Of a stretch of DNA of 64,000 bases, positions 27,776 through 36,312 are shown piece by piece. Under the pieces are notes generated by a model that saw only the letters and a list, made by a program, of their open reading frames with translations, did no database searches and was not told the origin of the DNA. The stretch's first letter is position 1. Every line of letters begins with the position of its first letter. Origin of the DNA: Candidatus Eremiobacterota bacterium (GTDB lineage: Bacteria > Vulcanimicrobiota > CADAWZ01 > Ess09-12); the NCBI GenBank assembly GCA_031082125.1, contig JAVHLM010000031.1, positions 1 through 64,000 on the forward strand, given 5' to 3'. The translations under genes and the position numbers were made by a program.

Positions 27776-28744
27776 TCAATATCTCATCCTCTGAAGCCTT
27801 ATGCGCTCGTCGTCCTCTCTGCGGTACGCCGCATTCTCAATCGCCGGGGCAATCTGGCTGCATATCCCCAGCAGGAGGTTCTTCTGGGCAAGCGTGAAGA
27901 GCTGCTCCTTCGTCCTGGAAAAGAGCGCCAGGAAACCTATGAAAGTATCAAGGGAGAAGATAGGATAAGCGATGACAGACTTTGTCCCGGAAAACTTGCC
28001 TTCCCTGATAAGAAGCTGAGAAGAAGGGTTTCCCTCGTGAAACTGGCGGGTCTCCATGAGAATCTTCAGAAGCGGCTCATCGAGCGTGAGGGTCCCGCCG
28101 CCCATCTCATCGGGTGAGAAACCTGTGCTGATCTTGATGTCCAGCTCCTCGGTGAACTTGTTGTAAAGAGCAATAAAGCCGGCATCGGCCGTCGGTACCG
28201 CCTGCTGCACGATTGAAAAAACACTGCTCACCAGCTCATTGACGTTGGCGCATGACGCAATCGTCTTCCCTGTCTCATAGACCGCCACCTGCTCCCGTGC
28301 GCCCTCTCTGAGCCTTCTTGCCAGGATTGCCACGAACTCAAAGAGGACGATGGCGGCACTTTTCGTGTCCTCTCTGAGGAAGGTCTGAAAATTCGAGTTG
28401 GAGATCCTGAGGAGGTGAAGGTTTTTCCTTGCCATGACGGTGGCGGACCGGGGGAGGAGGTCAAAGAGCGTCATCTCCCCGAAGAGCTCGCCTTCAGCAA
28501 CGATGCCCAGGGATTTATAATCCTTCTTCTCTTTATCTACAATTTTAAGGATGGCTGCCTCCCCTGATACAATGATGTACATGGCATCACCGGCATCACC
28601 TTCCTCAAAAACCACCTCACCTTTCTGGAACGTTACCTCGGACACAATCTCGCAGAGCTTCGTGATGACCTCGTCGCTGAGACGCTGAAAAAAGGTCACC
28701 TTCTTGAGGCTGCTGAATAACCCTTGTTCTGTATCCTCTGTCAT
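27776..28744 (-). CDS. cyclic-nucleotide-binding and GAF-domain regulator
   Basis: 322 residues, ATG with GGAGG upstream. Residues about 15-130 form a cNMP-binding beta-barrel (GEVVFEEGDAGDAMYIIVSG, then GELFGEMTLFDLLPRSATV, where the phosphate-binding cassette would lie). Residues about 160-305 form a GAF domain. There is no DNA-binding domain or output enzyme, so it probably acts by protein contact. It lies directly downstream of two pilus-retraction ATPases, suggesting a role in regulating twitching motility. Confidence 0.92.
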   Translation of the reverse strand: MTEDTEQGLFSSLKKVTFFQRLSDEVITKLCEIVSEVTFQKGEVVFEEGDAGDAMYIIVSGEAAILKIVDKEKKDYKSLGIVAEGELFGEMTLFDLLPRSATVMARKNLHLLRISNSNFQTFLREDTKSAAIVLFEFVAILARRLREGAREQVAVYETGKTIASCANVNELVSSVFSIVQQAVPTADAGFIALYNKFTEELDIKISTGFSPDEMGGGTLTLDEPLLKILMETRQFHEGNPSSQLLIREGKFSGTKSVIAYPIFSLDTFIGFLALFSRTKEQLFTLAQKNLLLGICSQIAPAIENAAYRREDDERIRLQRMRY

Positions 28745-28769
28745 GGCTCCCTCCGGATTGAAATTCTCC

Positions 28770-29882
28770 TTATTTTATATCCTTGCACGCCTCAGCCGGG
28801 ACCTGTATCTTTTTTGCATGAGCCGCGGTCTTCAGTTTCAGGCGCAGGTCGTTGGGGTTGTTGCTGACGGCCAGGGCCTCGTTCTCGTCGATGAGCTTTT
28901 CCCTCCATAAAGCGAAGAGGCACTGGTTCATGCTCTGCATGTTGTAGTATGTCGATGATTCTTCAATGGCCTTGTCGATGGCGCCGATTCTGCCGGACTC
29001 GATGAGCTTCTTGATGGTGGGAGAGTTTATCATAATCTCCTGGGCGACTACTCTTCCCTGTCCGTCGATTCTCTTTATGAGCCGCTGGGATATGACGGCG
29101 AGAAGGCAGAGAGAGAGCTTCATCCTCAGCTGATGGTGCTCTTCCGGCGGGAAGGAGTTGATGACCCTGTCGATGCTCTGCTTCGCATCGTTCGTATGAA
29201 GCGTGGAAAGCACAAGGTGCCCTGTCTCGGCTGCAGTGATGGCGATCCTGATTGTCTCCTGATCTCTCATTTCGCCGACGAGAATGACATCGGGATCCTG
29301 CCGCAGGCCCCTTCGCAGCGCTTCTGCAAAGGAGAGAGTGTCTGAGCCCACTTCCCTCTGGTTGATGGTGCAGTTTTTGTCATGGTGGACAAATTCGATG
29401 GGATCCTCAATAGTGAGTATGTGCTTATAGTGGTTTTCGTTGATTTCATTTACCACCGCGGCAAGGGTAGTTGATTTTCCGCTCCCCGTGGGACCTGTCA
29501 CAAGGATAAGCCCCTGTTCACTATCGGCAAACTCCTTGATAACCTTGGGCATTGTCAGGCAGTCAAGAGAGGGAATGACCGTGGGAATCGCCCTGAACAC
29601 GGCGCCCGGCACACCGCGCTGGAAGAATATATTCCCCCTGAAACGGGCGACATTTTCGAGATCGCGGGAGAAATCGAGCTCCCGTTCCGTTTCCAGCCTG
29701 TGCCTTTGATTTTCTGTCAGGACGGCATAGAGCATCTCCTGCACCTCGCTTGTGGAGAGAGGGGGAATGTCTGAGGGAAGAAGATCTCCTTTATGGCGCA
29801 GCATCAATGGCGCACCCACCTTGATATGAAGATCGGAGCCTCCGACCTGAACGAGTGACCTCAGGGCATCATCGAGTGTCAT
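28770..29882 (-). CDS. PilT/PilU-type pilus retraction ATPase
   Basis: 370 residues. Contains the PilT N-terminal domain, Walker A GPTGSGKST, Asp box ILTIEDPIEFVH, Walker B VILVGEMRD and His box TGHLVLSTLHTNDA. The C-terminal 60 residues differ from its neighbour's, as PilU differs from PilT. It powers depolymerisation of type IV pili from the cytoplasmic side. It follows the other pilT gene by 26 bp. Confidence 0.93.
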   Translation of the reverse strand: MTLDDALRSLVQVGGSDLHIKVGAPLMLRHKGDLLPSDIPPLSTSEVQEMLYAVLTENQRHRLETERELDFSRDLENVARFRGNIFFQRGVPGAVFRAIPTVIPSLDCLTMPKVIKEFADSEQGLILVTGPTGSGKSTTLAAVVNEINENHYKHILTIEDPIEFVHHDKNCTINQREVGSDTLSFAEALRRGLRQDPDVILVGEMRDQETIRIAITAAETGHLVLSTLHTNDAKQSIDRVINSFPPEEHHQLRMKLSLCLLAVISQRLIKRIDGQGRVVAQEIMINSPTIKKLIESGRIGAIDKAIEESSTYYNMQSMNQCLFALWREKLIDENEALAVSNNPNDLRLKLKTAAHAKKIQVPAEACKDIK

Positions 29883-29908
29883 GGGTTTTCTCCTTGCAAA
29901 AGATTCGC

Positions 29909-30976
29909 CTAAAACGTCAGATAGCTCTCAAAACTTCTCGCATCATGCGCTTTCGAGCGGGCCTCGTCAATATTGGTGAGGCCCATCTTCACCAGCTCCG
30001 CAAGCGATTTATCAAGGGGGATCATCCCCAGCTTTCCCCCTGTCTCTATGGCGCTGTATATCTGATGGGTCTTTCCCTCTCTTATGAGCGCGGAGACAGC
30101 CGAGGAGGCGAGAAGAATCTCCCTGGCGGCAACCCGCCCTTTCCCATCGGCTTTCTGCAGGAGTGTCTGGCATATGACCGCCTTGAGAGATGCTGCGAGC
30201 TGAACGCGTATCTGCTGTTGCTGGTAAGGCGGGAAGACATCGACCACCCTGTCGATTGTCTGAGGCGCGTCACTCGTATGGAGGGTCGCAAAGACGAGGT
30301 GTCCTGTCTCTGCTGCCGTGAGGGTGAGAGAGATTGTCTCGAGATCGCGCATCTCCCCCACGAGTATGATATCGGGATCCTGCCTCATTGCAGAGCGCAG
30401 CGCGTTTGCAAATGAGTAAGTCTGGTTTCCCACCTCTCTCTGGGTGATGCGGCAGAGCTTCGGCTCGTAAACAAACTCGATGGGATCCTCTATCGTGAGG
30501 ATATGCAGTTTCTGGGTCCTGTTGATCAGCTCTATGAGGCTCGCAAGAGTGGTTGATTTCCCTGAGCCTGTGGGGCCTGTGACAAGGACAAGACCTTTCT
30601 CCAGGTTGATGAGGTCAGTGATTGCCTTGCCTAAAAGGATTTCTTCCGGCTCCGGGATCACCGTTGAAATGATGCGGAGAACGGCACCGACACCGTTCTT
30701 TTCCATATGGACGTTGAATCTGAACCTGGAGAGCCCCGGAATGTTATACGAGCCGTCGAGCTCATAGCTTTCCTCAAATTTTTGCTTCTGTTCGTCGTAA
30801 AGAATCCCGTAGATCATATGCTTCACATCATCGGGAGAGATGATACCGAGGTCGGTGAGGGGAATTATCTCTCCCTTCACTCTCACAAGGGGAGGACCTC
30901 CCGCTCCCAGATGAATATCAGATGCCCCCAGCTCGATAGCCCGCTCAAGCACGGGAAAGATGTCTTTCTGCTCCAT
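29909..30976 (-). CDS. pilT: twitching motility ATPase PilT
   Basis: 355 residues. Hexameric secretion-ATPase features: Walker A GPTGSGKSTTLASLIE, Asp box ILTIEDPIEFVYE, Walker B DIILVGEMRDLETI and His box AETGHLVFATLHTSDAPQ. The C-terminus carries the AIRExxK-like variant LIREGKTHQIYS typical of PilT. ATG 30976 has GGAGG upstream. First gene of the run pilT, pilT/U-like, cNMP-GAF, secreted protein. No pilin or assembly genes occur in this window. Confidence 0.94.
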   Translation of the reverse strand: MEQKDIFPVLERAIELGASDIHLGAGGPPLVRVKGEIIPLTDLGIISPDDVKHMIYGILYDEQKQKFEESYELDGSYNIPGLSRFRFNVHMEKNGVGAVLRIISTVIPEPEEILLGKAITDLINLEKGLVLVTGPTGSGKSTTLASLIELINRTQKLHILTIEDPIEFVYEPKLCRITQREVGNQTYSFANALRSAMRQDPDIILVGEMRDLETISLTLTAAETGHLVFATLHTSDAPQTIDRVVDVFPPYQQQQIRVQLAASLKAVICQTLLQKADGKGRVAAREILLASSAVSALIREGKTHQIYSAIETGGKLGMIPLDKSLAELVKMGLTNIDEARSKAHDARSFESYLTF

Positions 30977-31200
30977 GGAAGCCTCCTCTCTCCTTACGGG
31001 AACTTCCTGTCCCTCTCCATGGTAGTGGTGTGAGGATGAATTCTCAAGTCAAGGATAGTTCGCGAAAAGTCACAGGTTGCCCTTTTTCAGCCGCCCATGC
31101 CGATATCCCCGCAGGCATACTCGGCATGCCCGGCCTGCAGACCGAAACACCGTCAGGTAATGTTCCATTATGAGCTGCCAGAAGTGTTTTTCAACATGCT

Positions 31201-31260
31201 TTGTTGCGCTTTGTGCGCCATGAAAAAAGCCGCACGCGCGGCTTCCTGCGGCAGTATGTA
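31201..31260 (-). repeat. tRNA-associated terminator module, second copy
   Basis: About 90 percent identical to 47741-47802, which lies directly behind tRNA-Asn. On the minus strand it contains AGCCGCGCGTGCGGCTTTTTT (31223-31243), a rho-independent terminator, here placed after the stop of the gene at 31301. Conservation extends beyond the hairpin on both sides. No tRNA is visible next to this copy. Confidence 0.65.
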
Positions 31261-31300
31261 AAATAGCTCACGCTGTGTGACGAGCTTCCTGAAGCTCTCA

Positions 31301-31732
31301 TTAATTCTCCCATAATGCATGCCATCTCTGTCCCGTCTTTTCACCGCGCTGATTCCTGATAAATCCCCAGGCAGTGGTTCTTCCTTTTTCATCCGATCCC
31401 CACTGCTCCCGCTCAAAGTGGGTCTTGACATTATCTTCAGTACGGATGAACCCGCCGCTGCCGGCCAATTGGTAGTAAGTCAGCCATTTGCCTCTGGCAT
31501 CGTTCCAGGACCAGTAGTATCCCGTATTATTGTCGAGATAGAGATACGCAGCGGTATAGCCGACAGTCGTCAGGGTAATTTTAAACAAGTGGGGTATTTG
31601 ATTCGGAGTCTTGTTCGCAAAGGAAGGCGGTCTCAGCCCAAACGTGTCGGCCTGGACGTCCCCCGCGCATGCAATCACAGCAAACGCTGCAATAATTATC
31701 ACTGAAATAGAGAAATATCCTTTGCTTTTCAT
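31301..31732 (-). CDS. small secreted protein
   Basis: 143 residues, ATG 31732 with AGGAAG upstream. Signal peptide of about 28 residues ending DVQA. The mature part is rich in Trp, Tyr and Gly (GYYWSWNDARGKWLTYY, WHALWEN), suggesting a compact beta-rich extracytoplasmic domain. Family not recognised. A terminator-like hairpin follows at 31223-31243. Confidence 0.7.
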   Translation of the reverse strand: MKSKGYFSISVIIIAAFAVIACAGDVQADTFGLRPPSFANKTPNQIPHLFKITLTTVGYTAAYLYLDNNTGYYWSWNDARGKWLTYYQLAGSGGFIRTEDNVKTHFEREQWGSDEKGRTTAWGFIRNQRGEKTGQRWHALWEN

Positions 31733-32290
31733 TGTCTCACTTCCTTTCTTATGAATTCATACTGTGCCGGGGGGGCCTGGAACTTCTCTTGCAGCCCATA
31801 CCTCCATAAGTTCCAGGAGTGTTTCCCATAGCCCATATCCTGGCAGGCGCTCTTGATGACAGGAAAAGAGATTATCCCCTCAGATTATTATACCAGTTTT
31901 TCAGGCATCAGAAAAGGCTGACCGGCCGGATTTCCTGATTGCCCGCCCGATTGGACTCAGAGATACGGCATCAAGAATGAATCAGCACTTCAGTGCCCTG
32001 GAAAAGCAGTCACCGCCTTTTCGAGCTGTGTGCCGTGCGGCACAGAATAAAGGGCGCAAAAAGGATATAATGTTCTCAGAGAAGGGAGATTGAAGGTAAA
32101 AAGATTCACGATATGGTCCTCCGAACCTGCACGCAAAGGCGTTGCCCTCACCCGGAGGACCTACATGGAAAGCAAGAGCGATTCACATACAGGCCCGCCG
32201 CATAATATGGATGCGTCGGGTTCTCTTATTTTCGCCGCCATTCATCGCCTGGAGCCCTGAATGGCTGATCCCCATAGTGTTCTGCTATGC
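31733..32290. other. intergenic region without recognised genes
   Basis: About 560 bp with only short overlapping open frames. I see no tRNA, terminator or repeat that I can support here. Confidence 0.5.
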
Positions 32291-32401
32291 TCATATTCTA
32301 TCTCTTTTCCAGTCTGCTTCTATCGCCTCTTTAATGAATCTGTCGTAATCCTTTGAGACATTTGGATCTTGGAGCTGCCTGACGACCTCATTCTCAAGCT
32401 G
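32291..32401 (-). pseudogene. possible C-terminal gene fragment
   Basis: A 36-codon open stretch on the minus strand reads QLENEVVRQLQDPNVSKDYD and continues to KRDRI, bounded by stops and with no start codon. It has a protein-like helical composition and may be the tail of a decayed gene. Confidence 0.3.
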
Positions 32402-32418
32402 TTAAAGTCACGCTGCTA

Positions 32419-33354
32419 TTACTGCTCATTGCCCGTGCCCCCTGGGAACTTTGATTGAAGAATCATATGGACTGACTGTATGAGCTTGTTCCATTCCGCT
32501 GATAAATCGCGGGGATCGTCCAGAAAAATTTTGTCACGAAGCTTTTCCAGCGCATTCCGCCCTGAATCAATGGCGTCAAACAGGAGCTCTGCAGCCCTGA
32601 AATCTTCATATTTCAGCGCTTCAGGAGGCACGCTGTACTGGGCCCTTTCCAGTTTCCGCCGGCTCAGCTCGCAGGAGGTAATGAGCCAATCCAGATGCTC
32701 GACATATTTCCGCCTGGTGAGCGAACCGGAAGAATACTCTTTGAAATTTTTATACGCCTCGATCAGGCTCCCCGCCAGGGGGAAGGTGCCCTTGGGGACG
32801 GGTATGGTACTGCTCAGGGCAGCGAGGGAGGTGAATTTCAGGGGTATCTCCTCCCCGGTGAGAATGAAAAAAGTGCTGCAGTTTTGACATTTCAAGTCCT
32901 CGACAGGGTTCTTGCTCTGGCACTGCGGGCAGATTTTTGTCTTGAAATTAAGAAACACCTTGTACGATGAGACTACCGACTGGACACACTGGGAGAGCCT
33001 GCCCAGCCCCGTTCCGATCACCTGAGGATCATAAGTCTCCAAAGAGCTCTCCATTTCTTCAAGAGTCTTTCCATAGAGAGTGAGAGAGAAATGCAGGCGA
33101 TCCATCTCATCCCTGATGCTCCCAGTGATCGCCTCTATATTGTATATCTTAATGAATCTTTCATAAATGCCGGAAAATCGCTCTCTCTCCGAAGCGATCC
33201 TGTCGCGGAAAAGGGCAGGATCAAGCTGCCCCTCAAGAACTCCTGTCCATGAAGCTTGGAGCTTATTCACGGGAGAGACCCGGAACAGGCCGGACAGCTC
33301 TTCGAGCCTCTTGATTTCACTCTGAATGCTGTCTTGGTCGTCTACAGGTTCCAT
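32419..33354 (-). CDS. helical protein with central zinc ribbon
   Basis: 311 residues, soluble, mostly helical. A zinc ribbon CPQCQSKNPVEDLKCQNC lies at about residues 140-157, between two helical halves. No signal peptide or other known domain. No clear ribosome-binding site precedes ATG 33354. Such a ribbon often serves as a structural or protein-contact module; the role here is unknown. Confidence 0.75.
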   Translation of the reverse strand: MEPVDDQDSIQSEIKRLEELSGLFRVSPVNKLQASWTGVLEGQLDPALFRDRIASERERFSGIYERFIKIYNIEAITGSIRDEMDRLHFSLTLYGKTLEEMESSLETYDPQVIGTGLGRLSQCVQSVVSSYKVFLNFKTKICPQCQSKNPVEDLKCQNCSTFFILTGEEIPLKFTSLAALSSTIPVPKGTFPLAGSLIEAYKNFKEYSSGSLTRRKYVEHLDWLITSCELSRRKLERAQYSVPPEALKYEDFRAAELLFDAIDSGRNALEKLRDKIFLDDPRDLSAEWNKLIQSVHMILQSKFPGGTGNEQ

Positions 33355-33430
33355 AATAATGTACCAGCTCGAGCTCAGATCTTAAAACACCATAAGCAAA
33401 GCGTGCTCTGCTTCATTATCGGCAGGCTCT

Positions 33431-33511
33431 GTCCCCGATTTTTCAGGGGGACACCATGCGTATATGGCTCTGTTATCAAAATAAACCCCATTTTTGGGTG
33501 GTGTTTATTTT
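33431..33511. repeat. two consecutive palindromes in a divergent intergenic region
   Basis: GTCCCC/GGGGAC (33431-33452) and AAAATAAAC/GTTTATTTT (33478-33511, inner CC/GG pairs) form two strong hairpins. They lie between divergent genes, so they are not ordinary terminators of either. REP-like or small mobile-element ends are the simplest guess. Confidence 0.5.
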
Positions 33512-33687
33512 GGGTGTCAGTATAGATAATTCTGCACTAATCTGAAAACTCGTGCAAAAGGTGGAAAATTTCTGAACGAATTCAGGGGAGCGTAGTTCTT
33601 CACTTTCTCACCGGAAAGGTTCTCATATGGTGTTAGCCGCGGGGACATTGATGGGGGAGGAGCCGGACTTGTGTGCCCGGAGCCGGT

Positions 33688-34251
33688 ATGAAGAGGGGAC
33701 CTTCTGAAACGGTAAAAAAGCACAGAAGCCTTCTTGGAAACACCTGCTATTGCGCCGATGTCAAGATCACCAATTATGGCAAAGCCGGGAAGATTTGGTT
33801 GAAGACGGTCCGCGGGCATAAGGGGTATTATGTGAAGGCCAGCAAGAAGTCCGTGCCGGATGAATGGTGGTACAATCTCATTACCATCAGGTATTTCCAG
33901 TCCCTTTACGATAAGGGGAATAGCCTCCTCTTCGAAAGCATCTCCCAGGCTCCCGGCTGGATTCAGTTCAGGCTGGAGGGATTTTCGGACTTCAAGAAGA
34001 TAGCCGTCCATAGGGGAAATCAGAAGAGACCCGCACAGGACGTCATTGTAAATTATAAAGGAATCGTCACGGACAGCATGATGACTGCCGAAATAAGTAT
34101 TCCTCTAGATGGAAAGACAAAAGAAATTGTGGTGGAGACGACCAGGAGAGGTTATTTCGGAAAACCTGATCCCCGTCACCACCTCATTCTCCAGGTAGAT
34201 CCGGAGAAAGGGATTATCAAGGATCTCGCGATCAAGGATCTGGGAAAATAG
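33688..34251 (+). CDS. hypothetical protein
   Basis: About 187 residues from ATG 33688 (GGAG 8 bases upstream). Basic, beta-rich, with two Cys near the N-terminus (NTCYCADV), WWYNLITIRYF and a late RRGYFGKPDPRHHLILQVDPE. No signal peptide or membrane helix. I do not recognise the family. It may be translated from GTG 33673 instead. Confidence 0.6.
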   Translation: MKRGPSETVKKHRSLLGNTCYCADVKITNYGKAGKIWLKTVRGHKGYYVKASKKSVPDEWWYNLITIRYFQSLYDKGNSLLFESISQAPGWIQFRLEGFSDFKKIAVHRGNQKRPAQDVIVNYKGIVTDSMMTAEISIPLDGKTKEIVVETTRRGYFGKPDPRHHLILQVDPEKGIIKDLAIKDLGK

Positions 34252-34361
34252 GGGAGCAGAATCCTCCGAGATGAAGATGAGATGTCATTGATTGGCCGAA
34301 TAGATCCACTCCGTGACATACTCTGATGAAGGAGCGCTTCTCACCTGAAGGATCCTTGACG

Positions 34362-35612
34362 TCATTTCCCGCCGTACAAAAGGCGCTTCAAATAGTCCTC
34401 TCCGAAATTCCTGCTGATGAACTGGCGGAGAGGCTCCGCGTCAGGGCTGCTCTGGAAGTCCTGGAGAGATTTTTCCTGGCCCGGCCACGCAAGATTCTTC
34501 TGAGCCTTGCTTTCACGGAAGAGATCCATTGCCCTTATGCCCTGCCATGCGACAAACTCCTTGAACTGCCTGTTATTCCTGAAGAACTCGGGGTTCTCTT
34601 TTTCCACCGCCATGGCTGCGGCAAAAGAATAGGCGGTGAATTCAAGCGGAGCGGCCGCGGCATCCTCAGGGGGATCCTTGTATATGCCCTTCTTCGTGAG
34701 CTCAAGGCTTACCGCGCTGCCGTTCGTGTAAGCGACCCACTCGTCAAATATCTTGAAGACCTGCTGCTCATCAAATCTGGGATTCTTCCCGAGATCCTTG
34801 ATATAGAGATCGTAGCGATAGCCTTTCAGGCTCTCCGGCACATACTGGCCCACGGGCTTTTTCAGCCCGGGATCATCAAGGAACACCGCTTTGTCGTTGC
34901 CTACATAGAATCCCGACCTGCCCTGTCCCGATTTGTCCTCATAGACTGTAAGGCAGGCGTTAATCCCGTGGGTGGCTTCGTGGGCCCATGTATTCTTGAT
35001 ATCGTAGGGATCCATGTCGGGATCGCTCTTATGGATATGCTGCAGAATATCGGTCAGCACAGAGCCCCAGTCGCTCCCGGTCACGTCCCTCTGCCTGCCG
35101 TAACTGGTAAAATCAAGGCCGCCGCCGTACCGGTAGCCGCCCAGCTCTTTCTTGAGGGTATCGGTGATCCTGCTGTCCGCCGTGATTCCATCGGTATTCC
35201 GGCGGTAGTCGATTTTCCCTCCCCTCATGCTCATCATTGACTGCATCATGGAAAGCATGTTGCCCATGGCGCCGAGCATATGGCTCATAAGCTGCATGCT
35301 CTGCCGGATTTGAGCATCGGGAGCAGCGCTCCCCGCTGCCTGCGCCCGGTCACTCGTCACCGGGGTTTCGGCGCTCCCCGCCTGCCGTGGTCCGGGGGAA
35401 GGATGCTCGGGGGAGAGGGGAGCATACCTGAGGGGGCTGCTTTCAAGACCTTTCAGGCCCTCTCTGGAAATATGGGCTGAATCATCTGATGAACCTGTGC
35501 CGGCGGTGTGAGCACCTTCCTCTTTCAGGCCGTCCTGTGACCTGCGGGGTGGCAAGGGATTCTTCTCATGGAGCATTGAGCCTTGCCTGAAACCTGAGAT
35601 TTCACTTTCCAT
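34362..35612 (-). CDS. signal-less HExxH protein with Met-rich segment
   Basis: 416 residues, ATG 35612 with GAGGAAG upstream. Residues 1-100 are Pro/Ser/Gly-rich and disordered. Residues 106-129 contain ten methionines in 24 positions. The peptidase-like core has HEATH at 211-215 (two zinc His plus general-base Glu), and Glu291 in FDEWVAYTNG could be the third ligand. The C-terminus is helical. No Sec signal. It shares its plan with the proteins at 3313 and 5373. Possible effector or toxin; alternatively a cytoplasmic protease of unknown role. Confidence 0.78.
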   Translation of the reverse strand: MESEISGFRQGSMLHEKNPLPPRRSQDGLKEEGAHTAGTGSSDDSAHISREGLKGLESSPLRYAPLSPEHPSPGPRQAGSAETPVTSDRAQAAGSAAPDAQIRQSMQLMSHMLGAMGNMLSMMQSMMSMRGGKIDYRRNTDGITADSRITDTLKKELGGYRYGGGLDFTSYGRQRDVTGSDWGSVLTDILQHIHKSDPDMDPYDIKNTWAHEATHGINACLTVYEDKSGQGRSGFYVGNDKAVFLDDPGLKKPVGQYVPESLKGYRYDLYIKDLGKNPRFDEQQVFKIFDEWVAYTNGSAVSLELTKKGIYKDPPEDAAAAPLEFTAYSFAAAMAVEKENPEFFRNNRQFKEFVAWQGIRAMDLFRESKAQKNLAWPGQEKSLQDFQSSPDAEPLRQFISRNFGEDYLKRLLYGGK

Positions 35613-35910
35613 AGCTTCACTTCCTCACCGGAATTATCACTAAGGATTCATTACCCCCGTTGAAAAAGGCCTCAAAAAAGAATCAAGAAAGCCTGATAAA
35701 TGAAATTTTATGTTAAATCAATGTTACCGAATCCTTCTGAAAAGGCCGGTGATTATGGCAGGCCCGGCATCATCAGGGCGGGACATTTTCAGTGAAAGAG
35801 AGGAGGAGGCCGGGAGCGAAGGGCATCCCTGCGGGAATATTCTGCAGATTCTCAACAAGACCGGGAACAGTGTTAATCTTGATTTTAAGTGGTGAAACAA
35901 TAACGGAAGC

Positions 35911-36291
35911 TTGAAAAGCAGGAATACAAATCCGGTAAAAAGTGAGACTATAAAGAGACCAGCTTATATTACGTCAGGTCTCACCTGGATTGTTGCCTGT
36001 CTTGAGCAGGTTAATGTGTGCTTCCTGAAAGAGGCCAAAGGAGATCCGGTGGATGAAACCTCATGGATTGTGAATCAACATCCTGTTCCGTGGATTTTTC
36101 ATGCAGGAGGCACAGTTGAAGCACCCACGCTGTGGACTGGAAACTGGCAGAGAACAGAAGAGGGGTACAGGGTAACCATGAGGTACCTGGGGACAATTGA
36201 CTCTTTCCTGGTAAAGTTCAGCTCCGACTGGTCATCATTTACTGTTCACAAAAACGGCAAGTTATTCCGTTCAGGAGTGCGAAAAAGATAG
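35911..36291 (+). CDS. uncertain beta-rich protein, possibly 5'-truncated
   Basis: 126 residues from a TTG with poor ribosome binding. The last 75 residues (WIFHAGGTVEAPTLWTGNW to KLFRSGVRKR) look like a beta-barrel fragment. The first 40 do not form a signal peptide. It may be the 3' part of a decayed secreted-protein gene. Confidence 0.35.
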   Translation: MKSRNTNPVKSETIKRPAYITSGLTWIVACLEQVNVCFLKEAKGDPVDETSWIVNQHPVPWIFHAGGTVEAPTLWTGNWQRTEEGYRVTMRYLGTIDSFLVKFSSDWSSFTVHKNGKLFRSGVRKR

Positions 36292-36312
36292 ATCCACCGC
36301 TCTCGCACCCCT

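Noticed and set aside
31168-31431. An 87-residue minus-strand frame overlapping the secreted-protein gene
   Set aside because: It runs through the terminator module and lies out of frame with the signal-peptide-bearing gene at 31301.
32142-32348. A 68-residue plus-strand frame in the intergenic region
   Set aside because: No ribosome-binding site and low-complexity composition; the opposite strand carries a more protein-like fragment.
34326-35240. A 304-residue plus-strand frame opposite the HExxH gene
   Set aside because: No recognisable fold; the opposite strand has a good ribosome-binding site, HEATH motif and natural composition.
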